A stretch of DNA of 14,706 bases from Oligoflexia bacterium (GTDB lineage Bacteria > Myxococcota_A > UBA796 > UBA2385): assembly GCA_013152105.1 (NCBI GenBank), contig JAADHA010000366.1, forward strand, positions 1 to 14,706, given 5' to 3'. Positions within the stretch are counted from its first letter, which is position 1. Each line of letters begins with the position of its first letter. Position numbers and translations under genes: made by a program. Positions 1 through 7,601 of the stretch are shown piece after piece. Below the pieces are notes generated by a model. That model was not told the DNA's origin. It did no database searches and saw only the letters and a list, made by a program, of their open reading frames with translations.

Positions 1-1377
1 GACGGCTTCAGCGACGCGGAAGAGAGCGGCGGCGCCACCCCCGACGATGAACCAAGGGACACGGACGGCGACGGCGACTACGACTTCTACGACACCGACA
101 GCGACGGGGACGGACTCAGCGACGCCGACGAACGGGACATCTACGGCACGATGCCCTACGACGATGACACCGATGGGGACGGCTTCAGCGACGGGGCCGA
201 GATCGGCGCGGGCACGGACCCGACCGACGCGACCAGCGTCATCGACGGCGTCTACGTCAACGTCCCCGAACGAACCACTGTCGAACAGGACTTTGAGTTC
301 GAGCTGTCGGTGCAGATGGGGGATATCGCCTTCCTGATCGACAGCACCTGCTCCATGAGCGGCACGCTGAATGCGGTCTCGTCCCAGTTCTCGATGCTGG
401 TCTCCGAGATCAGCGCGGATCTTCCCGACGCGCAGTACGGGGTGGCGACCTTCGACGACTACGCCTACGGCGGCTACGGAAACAGCAGCTCTGGCGACCG
501 GCCCTTCATCCTGCGGCAGGAAGTGACCAGCAACACCTCACGCGTGCAGACCGTGCTCTCGGGGCTCAGCATCCACAACGGCGGAGACAGCCCCGAGTCC
601 AGCATGGAAGCCCTGTACCAAGCCCTGTCCGGTACCGGCTATGACCAGAACTGCAACCACTCCTACGACTCCTCCACCGATGTCCTGCCCTTCATCGCGT
701 CGTCCAGCGACCCCTTCAACGGCGCGGGTGGCCAGTCTCGGACCGGCAGCGATGCCGGTGGGGGAATTCTTGGGGGCATGGGCTTCCGGGACTACGCGCT
801 GCCCATCATCATCTACGCCACCGACACCACGATGCGAGACGACGATGTCGGCAGCTATGGCACACCCGGCGGTTGCCCTGGGGACGCGGGCAGCAGCGAC
901 GTCGTGGCGTCGACCGCGGACTTGGGCGCCTACCTGATCGGCGTCGGGGTCGGCAGCTCGCCCGTTCCGCAGATGACCGACCTCGCAACCCGCACCAACA
1001 GCTACGCCGACACCAACGGGGACGGGCTGGTGGATGACCCCCTGGTCTTCACCTGGTCGGGTTCCTCCTCGTCGACCCTGCGCTCGACCATCGTGTCAGC
1101 GGTCGAGGATCTGGTCGGCTCGATCCAGTTCGACCGCGTCAGCTTGCAGGTCGAGAACGACCCCTACGGCTTCGTCACGGGAATCACGCCCGAGTACTAC
1201 GAGATGTCCAGCTCGGCCGACGGCCAGACCGTGGACTTCCAGCTCGAGTTCCGAGGAGCGGTCGCCCAGGGCGAAGAAGACGAAGTCTACACCCTCACCC
1301 TCAACGTCATCGGTGACGACACGGTCCTGCTCGACACGCTGGACATCTTCGTGCTCGTCCCAGGGAGCAGCTACTGA
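1..1377 (+). CDS. Thrombospondin type 3 repeat and integrin-beta-like vWA domain protein, 5' partial
   Basis: The frame is open from the first base of the window, so the true start lies upstream; the Met at position 151 is internal. Codons 1 to about 75 are acidic thrombospondin type 3 calcium-binding repeats (DTDGDGD, DSDGDGLSD, DTDGDGFSD). A vWA domain follows, with a MIDAS-like DSTCSMS at codons 114-120 (DxTxS). A GGDSPE motif and an IIYATD strand resemble the I-like domain of integrin beta chains more than ordinary bacterial vWA domains. Proteins of this layout are normally exported, with Asp-rich repeats binding calcium; surface or secreted location is inferred because the signal peptide is outside the window. 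A beta-sandwich-like C-terminal segment ends in VPGSSY. The TGA stop overlaps the ATG of the next gene, suggesting translational coupling. Ligand and role are unknown. Confidence 0.9.
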   Translation, partial: DGFSDAEESGGATPDDEPRDTDGDGDYDFYDTDSDGDGLSDADERDIYGTMPYDDDTDGDGFSDGAEIGAGTDPTDATSVIDGVYVNVPERTTVEQDFEFELSVQMGDIAFLIDSTCSMSGTLNAVSSQFSMLVSEISADLPDAQYGVATFDDYAYGGYGNSSSGDRPFILRQEVTSNTSRVQTVLSGLSIHNGGDSPESSMEALYQALSGTGYDQNCNHSYDSSTDVLPFIASSSDPFNGAGGQSRTGSDAGGGILGGMGFRDYALPIIIYATDTTMRDDDVGSYGTPGGCPGDAGSSDVVASTADLGAYLIGVGVGSSPVPQMTDLATRTNSYADTNGDGLVDDPLVFTWSGSSSSTLRSTIVSAVEDLVGSIQFDRVSLQVENDPYGFVTGITPEYYEMSSSADGQTVDFQLEFRGAVAQGEEDEVYTLTLNVIGDDTVLLDTLDIFVLVPGSSY

Positions 1378-2453
1378 TGCGCCGCTCGATCTTCCCCACC
1401 TGCGCGCTCTTGGGACTCTGGACCGCCGGCTGCAAGAGCGACAACACGCTGGCGGTCGTCGTTGACCGCGGCACGGGGGCCACGGTCACCATCGAAGGCC
1501 GAGTCTGCGATCCAGACCGCGGAACCTGGCTAGAGGGTGCTGAAGTCTACATGCACCTCTTCGACAGCGACGGGGCCTTGTACCAGACGATCTCCGACGA
1601 GAGCGACGCCGATGGGATCTACCAGTTGGTCGATGTTCCCGTCGATGGCGTCCAACTGGTGTACGTCCAGTATGGCAACCAGGTCATCGACCAGTTCGAC
1701 GTCCAGGTTCCAGAAGGCAGCACCTACGTCACGCTTCCCGATCCCGAGTGCGGTGGCACTGATGCCACCCTGGCCGTCATCAGCGGTGACTACGAAGACT
1801 TCGACACGACCCTTCAAACCATGGGGATCGGCAACTTCGACATCATCAACGGCCAGACAGGCGACGAGCTGATCCAGTTCCTGACCAACGACGCCGCGCT
1901 GGGCGCCTACCAAGCCATCATCTTCGGGGGCGGACACCTCGAAGAGGACGTGTTCTACGACACCAACGGCTCTGATGTCGACCACAATGTGGACCACGTG
2001 CGAGCCGCGCTGCAAGCCTACGTCGAGGGCGGCGGCACAATCGTCGCCACCGACTGGAGCTACGATGTGATCGAGTCCATCTGGCCAGACCAGGTGACCT
2101 TCCTGGGCGACGACACGATCCCCGATGACGCCCAGCGCGGTGACGCCGGGCTGGTGGTCGCTGACGTGGTGGATGCCGACCTCAAGGCCACGGTGGGCAA
2201 CGCCCAGGTCAACGTCGACTACGATCTCATCGAATTCCCCGTGGTCGAATCCGTCGACGCCAGCACCACGGTCTACCTGCGCGGAGACGTGGCCTGGCGA
2301 GAAGGTGAGAGCAGCTATGTGCAGTCCAGCAGCCCCCTGCTGGTCAGCTTCACGGCCGGCAGCGGCACGGTCTGGTTGAGCACCTTCCGGTTCAGCGCCA
2401 ACACCGAGACCACCACAAAGTCGGTCGTCCGCTCGCTGCTCAACGGCCTATAG
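1377..2453 (+). CDS. Lipoprotein with carboxypeptidase-regulatory-like domain and glutamine-amidotransferase-like fold
   Basis: The 358-residue product begins with a short lipoprotein signal: Arg2-Arg3, a hydrophobic stretch, then LWTAGC with the probable lipidated Cys19. Residues about 34-125 read as a carboxypeptidase D regulatory-like beta-sandwich (TIEGRVCDPDRG, then DADGIYQLVDVP). Residues about 130-260 look like a class I amidotransferase/ThuA-like Rossmann-type fold (LAVISGDY, YQAIIFGGGHLEED, YVEGGGTIVATDW). I see no convincing Cys-His-Glu triad, so this part may bind or act structurally rather than catalyse. The C-terminal 100 residues are beta-rich. The ATG sits inside the previous gene's stop (TGATG), so the two are probably co-translated and may form one surface assembly. 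The domain calls are by eye and the function is unknown. Confidence 0.85.
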   Translation: MRRSIFPTCALLGLWTAGCKSDNTLAVVVDRGTGATVTIEGRVCDPDRGTWLEGAEVYMHLFDSDGALYQTISDESDADGIYQLVDVPVDGVQLVYVQYGNQVIDQFDVQVPEGSTYVTLPDPECGGTDATLAVISGDYEDFDTTLQTMGIGNFDIINGQTGDELIQFLTNDAALGAYQAIIFGGGHLEEDVFYDTNGSDVDHNVDHVRAALQAYVEGGGTIVATDWSYDVIESIWPDQVTFLGDDTIPDDAQRGDAGLVVADVVDADLKATVGNAQVNVDYDLIEFPVVESVDASTTVYLRGDVAWREGESSYVQSSSPLLVSFTAGSGTVWLSTFRFSANTETTTKSVVRSLLNGL

Positions 2454-2536
2454 CGGGCTTGCGGGCCGATGTTGATCGCATCACTGCAGCGACAGGTCCG
2501 CGTGCAGGGTTATGTTCAAGGATCGTAGACCACGCT

Positions 2537-2541
2537 GGAGG
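2537..2541 (+). promoter_or_regulatory. Ribosome binding site that decides the GTG start of the MopE-repeat lipoprotein
   Basis: GGAGG lies four bases before the GTG at 2546. Starting there puts a hydrophobic segment and an MTGC lipobox at the extreme N-terminus. The longer reading from a TTG at 2459 has no Shine-Dalgarno sequence and would put 29 unconvincing residues ahead of the signal. Confidence 0.6.
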
Positions 2542-2545
2542 CACC

Positions 2546-4309
2546 GTGACCCACGCACTCATCACCCTGTTGCTGATGACAGGCTGCAAGGGCAAGACCA
2601 CAAGCACCGATGACTCCGGGTTCACCGGCAGCAGCACCACCACGACCACCGTCTACGACGATGCGGACAACGACGGCTTCACAAGCGACGTCGACTGCGA
2701 CGACTCGGATCCGGCCATCAACACGTCGGCAACCGAGATCTGCGACGGGGTCGACAACGACTGCGACGGAATGACGGACGAAGGCGTGACCGGGGCCTAC
2801 TACGTCGACGCGGACGGGGACAGCTTCGGCGACCCTTCACGCATCGTCGAAGCCTGCGAACTAAGCGACGGCCTGGTGGACAACGCCGACGATTGCGATG
2901 ACGGGGACGCCGCGGTGAACCCCGACGCCACCGAATTGTGCAACGGCATCGACGACAACTGCGACGAAGTCGTCGACGAAGACACCGCGGCCGATGCGAC
3001 CACCTGGTACCTCGACAACGATGAAGACGGCTATGGCAACGACAAAGAGACGACCGTGGCCTGCGCGGCGGCAGATCTCTACGTCGACCAGGGCGGTGAC
3101 TGCGACGACAACAACGCCACCATCTACCCCGGTGCGACCGAAGTCTGCGACGACCTGGACGACGACTGCAACGATGTCGTGGACGATGGCGCCATCGACG
3201 CTCCAACCTGGTATCTCGACGATGACGGCGACAACTTCGGGGTCAGCGACGATCTCCTGATCCAGTGTCACCAGGAAGACGGCTACGCGGCCACGCCGGG
3301 GGACTGTGACGACTCAAACGCAGACATCAATCCGTCTGCGATCGAGATCTGCGACGGCGTCAACAACGACTGTGATGACGCCACCTCTGAAGACTCGATG
3401 GTGACCTTCATCTCGGTCGATGGCACCATCAGTGACGCCACAAGCAGCTTCAGCACTGGCACCTACGGCGCACCCGAAGGGTGGATCCTGCCGGCCGACG
3501 GCACCTTCAACTTCTGTCAGGGTACCTACTACACCTTCGTGGATTTGCAGGCGGATATCTCGCTGGTCGGACTCTATGGGGCCGACGTGACCATCCTGTC
3601 GGCGGGTGACCAGGACTCCGTCGTGTCGATTGGCGCCGACGGCGTGGACGCCACCATCCATGGCCTGACCCTGCGCGATGGCTCGGGCACCGGCCCAGTC
3701 TACGGCAGCCGAGATCAGCTCGGGGGCGGCGCCATCTACTGCGCCACCAGCTCCTCGGTGTTGGTAGAAGACAGCATCCTGACCGAGTCGACGGCCTATA
3801 TCGGCGGCGCGATCTACACCCAGGGCTGTGACCTGCAGGTGTCAAACTCCGAGATCAGCGACAGCACCGCGGACTATGGCGGAGCTGTCGCCATCATGGA
3901 TGGCACCGCCACCCTGTCCGACTCCACCGTCTTGCGCAACGATGCGACCTACTCCGGGGGCGCGATCTATGTCGATGGAACCACGGGGGCCGCAGCCGGC
4001 GTGTCCGTGATGCACACGCTGGTGCAGGACAACAACGCGCTCTACGGCGGGGGCATCGCGGTCCTCGACGCGGGCATGGGCTGCACCGGGACGGCCGGCA
4101 GCGACGAAGGATTCCTGTCGAACAGTGCCACCTTGGGCGGGGCGGCCTTCCTGTCCTCGCCCAGCTCGTTCCGCAGCGACACGTGTGACTGGGGCGATAG
4201 CGGCGACAACAACACGCCGGAAGACATCTACCTGTACCCCTACGCCGACACCTTCGACTACGGTTCGGACGAGACCTTCACCTGTAGCGCCTTCACCTGC
4301 AGCTACTGA
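2546..4309 (+). CDS. Lipoprotein with four MopE-type metal-binding repeats and a C-terminal beta-helix
   Basis: From the GTG at 2546 the product is 587 residues. A very short hydrophobic N-terminus ends in LLMTGC, with probable lipidated Cys14, followed by a Thr/Ser-rich linker. Four MopE-type repeats follow, with cores DCDDSDPAINTSATEIC, DCDDGDAAVNPDATELC, DCDDNNATIYPGATEVC and DCDDSNADINPSAIEIC, each followed by a D/N-rich DxDC or DxNC and an acidic tail. This family is named for the copper-repressible Methylococcus surface protein MopE and is common in myxobacterial surface proteins; actual metal binding here is inferred. The C-terminal half has repeated GGAIY/GGAV strands typical of a right-handed beta-helix like polymorphic outer-membrane-protein repeats, with a Cys-rich end (FTCSAFTCSY). 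It is the third exported protein in a row on this strand, 92 bases after the previous gene. Confidence 0.85.
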   Translation: MTHALITLLLMTGCKGKTTSTDDSGFTGSSTTTTTVYDDADNDGFTSDVDCDDSDPAINTSATEICDGVDNDCDGMTDEGVTGAYYVDADGDSFGDPSRIVEACELSDGLVDNADDCDDGDAAVNPDATELCNGIDDNCDEVVDEDTAADATTWYLDNDEDGYGNDKETTVACAAADLYVDQGGDCDDNNATIYPGATEVCDDLDDDCNDVVDDGAIDAPTWYLDDDGDNFGVSDDLLIQCHQEDGYAATPGDCDDSNADINPSAIEICDGVNNDCDDATSEDSMVTFISVDGTISDATSSFSTGTYGAPEGWILPADGTFNFCQGTYYTFVDLQADISLVGLYGADVTILSAGDQDSVVSIGADGVDATIHGLTLRDGSGTGPVYGSRDQLGGGAIYCATSSSVLVEDSILTESTAYIGGAIYTQGCDLQVSNSEISDSTADYGGAVAIMDGTATLSDSTVLRNDATYSGGAIYVDGTTGAAAGVSVMHTLVQDNNALYGGGIAVLDAGMGCTGTAGSDEGFLSNSATLGGAAFLSSPSSFRSDTCDWGDSGDNNTPEDIYLYPYADTFDYGSDETFTCSAFTCSY

Positions 4310-4322
4310 CCCCCGTCGGGTC
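4308..4322. terminator. Possible weak hairpin between convergent genes
   Basis: GACCC, five loop bases and GGGTC form a perfect 5-bp stem across the stop codon of the lipoprotein gene and the 13-base gap to the convergent lipid kinase gene. There is no T-tract on either side, so an intrinsic terminator is only a possibility. Confidence 0.2.
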
Positions 4323-5306
4323 CTACCGGGCGCTCAGGACTTCGGGCAGGGCACCGCGCAAGCGGATCGCGCCGGGGACCACCTGAAAACGGGCGGGGGC
4401 CTTTCCGGGCGCTTCGCCGTCGATGTCCACCCATGCAGGGCGGGACGGGTCCAGCGGGTCGATCTGGATGTCACGACCACGGTAGACGTGAACGTGGCCC
4501 AGCTTGGTGTGGGTGCCCTTGTAGATGTCGCCGCTCATGGCCAGGGTCTTGAACAGGCCAGGGTCTTCCAGGATCACCAGATCCAGCAAGCCATCGTCCA
4601 GCAAGGCGTCCGGGGCGAACATCATGCCGCCCCCGGCGTAGCGGGCATTACAGGCTTGCAAACTGGTGATGTGGTAGTCACCCACGACGTTTCCATCGAC
4701 GGTGACAGCCACCGGCGCGGCGTGGTAGGCCGCCATGGCGCGCAGGGTCGACATGTAGAAGGTGGCCTTGCCGCCCAGACGCTTGCTGGAGGCGTTTGCG
4801 ATACGGCAGACCAAGCCGGAGATCCCGCAGCTTGCGATGTTGATGAACCAGCGCTGAGCGCTGGCCCCGTCGTCATCGGTGTAGGTGCAACGGCCCACAT
4901 CGACCCGGTCAAGGCGGGCATCCGCGAGATGGCGCAGCGCGGACTCCAAGCTGTCGCCGTGGGAGAGGACTCGGCGAAAGTCCCCCCCCGTGCCAGCCGG
5001 GAGGACGCCCAAGGTGAGCGCATCGCGAGCCGGGTCCTGGTCCGCCAGTTCTTCGCGGGCCGCCATGATGCCGTTGACGACTTCGTTGTGGGTGCCATCC
5101 CCCCCAAGGCTGACAAGCTCGGTCGCACCCTGGCGCACCGACTGGGCGGCAAGCTCGGTGCCATGGCCCGCGTGCGTGGTGCTTCGAACCGTGACCGGCC
5201 CGAGGTGTTCGACCAGCGAGCGCTTGATGTCATCGAGCTGCCGGCCAACCCGCCCCCCGGCGGCGGCGGGGTTCACGATGACGACGGTGGCAGCCGGGTC
5301 GAGCAT
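4323..5306 (-). CDS. Diacylglycerol kinase / YegS-type lipid kinase family protein
   Basis: The 327-residue product matches the DAGK catalytic-domain family in length and motifs. It begins with a nucleotide-binding strand and IVNPAAAGGRVGR (residues 10-22), has the diagnostic GGDGTHNEV at 68-76, and LPAGTGGDFRR at 102-112, equivalent to the usual PxGTxND(F/L)AR motif. The C-terminal half contains the expected beta-sandwich, including an MMFAPDALLDDGLLDLVIL-type strand. Members phosphorylate diacylglycerol, sphingoid bases or similar lipids with ATP at the membrane; the substrate cannot be told from sequence. The Gly in GGDF, in place of the common Asn, also occurs in a lipid-kinase subgroup and is not taken as a defect. 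The start is an ATG with only a weak upstream Shine-Dalgarno. It stands alone, convergent with the lipoprotein gene and divergent from ptuA. Confidence 0.92.
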   Translation of the reverse strand: MLDPAATVVIVNPAAAGGRVGRQLDDIKRSLVEHLGPVTVRSTTHAGHGTELAAQSVRQGATELVSLGGDGTHNEVVNGIMAAREELADQDPARDALTLGVLPAGTGGDFRRVLSHGDSLESALRHLADARLDRVDVGRCTYTDDDGASAQRWFINIASCGISGLVCRIANASSKRLGGKATFYMSTLRAMAAYHAAPVAVTVDGNVVGDYHITSLQACNARYAGGGMMFAPDALLDDGLLDLVILEDPGLFKTLAMSGDIYKGTHTKLGHVHVYRGRDIQIDPLDPSRPAWVDIDGEAPGKAPARFQVVPGAIRLRGALPEVLSAR

Positions 5307-5587
5307 GGTTTGACAGCCTACGACCCGCGACGCTGCCTGTCACCTGCGGGGGGGGCGAGTAGGGCGAGCACTGCTTCCTCTTCCGGGCGACCGGAACACC
5401 GACGACACACCAGGCGACAAGACTTGAACCACCACTCGGACAGGGTCAACTTCATCCGGTCCGTCGCGGACAATCTCCCGGTCTTTCGGAAGCGTACCCA
5501 AGACGACGCCAGCGACCCGGGCGTGCCGATGAAGGACTGGGGAGGTGCCGGCCAACTCGACATCTCCTCTCCAGAGGACCAGGTCTC
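5307..5587. other. Intergenic region between divergent lipid kinase and ptuA genes, with hairpins
   Basis: These 281 bases must hold the promoters of both divergent genes, but I see no convincing -10/-35 pair. They include an eight-G run (5348-5355) and two perfect small hairpins: TTCCGG-GCGA-CCGGAA at 5381-5396, which would have a GNRA tetraloop as plus-strand RNA, and GTCCG-TCG-CGGAC at 5459-5471. A plus-strand reading frame runs through the right half and stops at 5591, overlapping the ptuA start as ATGA; it is listed separately as a doubtful small gene. AGAGGA at 5573-5578 is a plausible ribosome binding site for ptuA. Confidence 0.5.
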
Positions 5588-5591
5588 ATGA
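5424..5591 (+). CDS. Doubtful small ORF or gene remnant coupled to ptuA
   Basis: An open frame with fairly high GC at third codon positions ends at a TGA that overlaps the ptuA ATG as ATGA, the usual geometry of translationally coupled genes. The product would end with RSVADNLPVFRKRTQDD and ISSPEDQVS. The only nearby in-frame candidate start is a TTG at 5424 with no clear ribosome binding site, and I recognise no family. It could be a small real gene, the tail of a gene whose front was lost, or chance. Antisense frames also cover this stretch. Confidence 0.2.
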   Translation: MNHHSDRVNFIRSVADNLPVFRKRTQDDASDPGVPMKDWGGAGQLDISSPEDQVS

Positions 5592-6833
5592 AGATCCACA
5601 CCCTTCGCCTCGCCAACTTCCGCGGCTTCGAGCACATCGAGCTGGATCTCCACGACCGACTCACGCTGCTGGTCGGGCTGAACGCCTCCGGCAAGCCCGC
5701 CCTCCTCGACGGCCTGGCCATCGCGCTCGGCGCCTGGCTCGGCGGAACCGCCCAGGCCGGGGCCGAGGATCGCCCAATCCACAAGACCGACGCCCGGCTG
5801 GTCCGACAGGAGCAGGACGGCCTCCCCACCCTCAACCCGAGCTACCCGGTTCGGGTCAGGGCAGACGGGACCGTGCAGGGCCGGCAGGTCTCCTGGACGC
5901 GGGAGCTGCGGCGGGCAACGGGGCGCACCACCTCGGGTGGGGCCAGGGCGCTCCGCCAAATCGCCGCCGACACCGAGCGAAAGGCGGCGCAGGACCCCAA
6001 TGTTTCTCTTCCCCTGCTTGCCTACTACGGCACCGGTCGCCTGTGGGTGCAGAAGCGAAACTGGGCTCCTCGACAGCCCCTGGGCTCCCGCATGCAGGGC
6101 TACGCGGCCTGCCTGGAATCCGCCCAGAACACCCGGCTCTTTCAGCGCTGGATGGCCTGGCGAGAGGGCGATCACCTGCAGCGTCTCGCCACCGCGAGAG
6201 AGAATGGCGCTGATCCCGGCGCGATCCCGACCCCCCACCTCGACGCCGTCGCGGAGGCCGCCAAGGCCTGTCTCGACGGGGCGGCGCGCCTGTTCTACAG
6301 CGTCAACCACCAAGATCTAAGGTTGGAGCTAAGCGACGGCAGCGTGCTGCCCTTCGCCGCGCTCTCCGACGGCCAGCGCAGCCTCGTCGTGCTCGCCGCG
6401 GACATCGCCTGGCGAGCCGCGCAGCTCAACCCGCAACTGGGTCGATCCGCACCAGGACAGACCAAGGGTGTGGTGCTCATCGACGAGATCGAGCTGCACC
6501 TGCACCCCGCCTGGCAGCGTCGAGTCATCGATGATCTCACCCGCTCGCCCCGAGTGGATGCGCCTGGTCTGCCCGAACGGCATCGAGGCGGTCGGGCACG
6601 TCCGGGGCAGGGACACCAACGCCATCCTCCGCGAGATCATGGGGGTCCCCGAGCGTCCCGCGTGGATGGCCGAGCAGCTCGGCCGGTTGGAGAGCGCAAT
6701 CGAAGCGGGGCGCCTTGACGACGCACATGCGCTGCTGGACACCATCCGCGCCGACCTTGGCGATGCCGACCCAACGCTAGTGGTGCTGGAGTGGGAGCTG
6801 CACGAACGCGAGGTGAACGGTGCGCTCGATTAG
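5588..6833 (+). pseudogene. ptuA: Septu-type antiphage ATPase PtuA, damaged by frameshift, internal loss and Walker A change
   Basis: PtuA is the SMC/ABC-like ATPase of Septu systems and partners the HNH nuclease PtuB. The first frame (5588 to about 6550) gives MKIHTLRLANFRGFEHIEL, a Walker A region GLNASGKPALL (residues 30-40), LPLLAYYGTGRLW, signature LSDGQRS (259-265), and Walker B with VVLIDEIELHLHP (295-307). At CCCC (6548-6551) the homologous sequence moves to the +1 frame and continues PEWMRLVCPNG, GHVRGRDTNAILREIMGVP and a helical C-terminus ending in EREVNGALD at 6833. Two lesions are visible. Lys36 is followed by Pro37 instead of Thr/Ser. The FPxxQFxxTTHSPQV (H-loop) stretch normally found between Walker B and GRDxN is absent. 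Staying in the first frame gives nonsense-like residues to 6718. ATP hydrolysis is probably lost. A sequencing error could explain a one-base shift but not the missing segment. Confidence 0.8.
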
Positions 6834-7563
6834 CAAGGGCGACGAGCCCGCCTGCGTTGCAAGCCTTCGCCGCGAGATGCGCCGGGCGCAGCAAGAGACC
6901 GGACGCCAGCCGGTCGCCGACGACTGGAACCTCGGCGACTGCGCTCAGCCCGTTCGACAGGCACTCTGCGTGGAACAGCAGGGCCTGTGCGCCTACTGCA
7001 TGCAGCGCATCAAGCCACACGGCTATCGATCGGAGCTGCACACACGGGGCGGCATGAAGGTCGAGCACTTCGAAGACCGCGCCACCCACCCTGAGAGGAT
7101 GTACGACTGGGACAACCTCCTTGGCGTGTGCGGCGGAGAGTTCCGAGGATCAGCAGGTCTTGTAGAACACTGCGACACCTCGCGTGGATCGCAACCCCTA
7201 TGCGTCAACCCTGCGACGACCAGCCCGCCCTGCCCAGAGGATGCCTTCACCTTCGAGAAGAGACCGCCGGACGGAATCGCAAATGGACAGGGCCTTTGGA
7301 TCCACCCGACGGATCCTGCGTACCAACGGGACATCGACCGGCTGAACCTCAACGCCGACCATCTGGTGTACAATCGTTGGTCGGTGCTCCATGAGCTTGG
7401 GAAAAGACTTTCGGCCTGTGGGGATGAGGCCAGTCGCCGCAAGTTCCTGCGAAGGCGTTTCGTAGCCGCCGCCACGCCGGGCCGCCATGGCCTGCTCCCG
7501 TTTGCGCCGCTGGTCGCGGACTACGTCGAGCGCAAGATGCGCGTGAAGGGCATGGCCCCATGA
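6820..7563 (+). CDS. ptuB: Septu-type HNH endonuclease PtuB (retron/Septu HNH family)
   Basis: The 247-residue product starts at GTG, with GAGGTG at 6810-6815 as ribosome binding site, and overlaps the end of the ptuA C-terminal frame by 14 bases. The N-terminus MRSISKGDEP fits the (M)RxIxKGxEP opening of the TIGR02646-type HNH family found in Septu systems and in retron Ec78. Visible nuclease features are CAYC (Cys57, Cys60), MKVEHFED with His83, DWDNLLGVC with Asn99 and Cys104, and EHCDTSRG with His117-Cys118. LNLNADHLVYNR near residue 175 is also typical. The length is normal and no stop or shift is seen, so the nuclease frame is intact although its ATPase partner is broken. In Septu, PtuA and PtuB form a complex that cuts nucleic acid on infection; whether PtuB alone does anything is unknown. 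Confidence 0.88.
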   Translation: MRSISKGDEPACVASLRREMRRAQQETGRQPVADDWNLGDCAQPVRQALCVEQQGLCAYCMQRIKPHGYRSELHTRGGMKVEHFEDRATHPERMYDWDNLLGVCGGEFRGSAGLVEHCDTSRGSQPLCVNPATTSPPCPEDAFTFEKRPPDGIANGQGLWIHPTDPAYQRDIDRLNLNADHLVYNRWSVLHELGKRLSACGDEASRRKFLRRRFVAAATPGRHGLLPFAPLVADYVERKMRVKGMAP

Positions 7564-7577
7564 GCCTCACCTTGTCC

Positions 7578-7601
7578 GGTGCCAGGCATTTCCAGTTAGC
7601 A
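7578..7601 (+). repeat. Left terminal inverted repeat
   Basis: Twenty-four bases, beginning GGTGCCAGGCATTTCC and ending AGTTAGCA, perfectly complementary to the right end. Identity breaks at the next base inside and outside. Confidence 0.9.

Noticed and set aside
2459..2545. Longer N-terminus of the MopE lipoprotein from a TTG
   Set aside because: No ribosome binding site, and it would bury the lipoprotein signal; the GTG at 2546 has GGAGG.
4125..5591. A 488-residue plus-strand frame antisense to the lipid kinase gene
   Set aside because: It is the shadow of a clear family gene on the minus strand (GGDGT motif). Its residues are low-complexity, and only its last part was kept as a doubtful small ORF.
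5307..7563. A retron (reverse transcriptase plus ncRNA) with ptuA and ptuB
   Set aside because: There is no reverse transcriptase frame and only 281 bases upstream; a plain Septu pair fits better.
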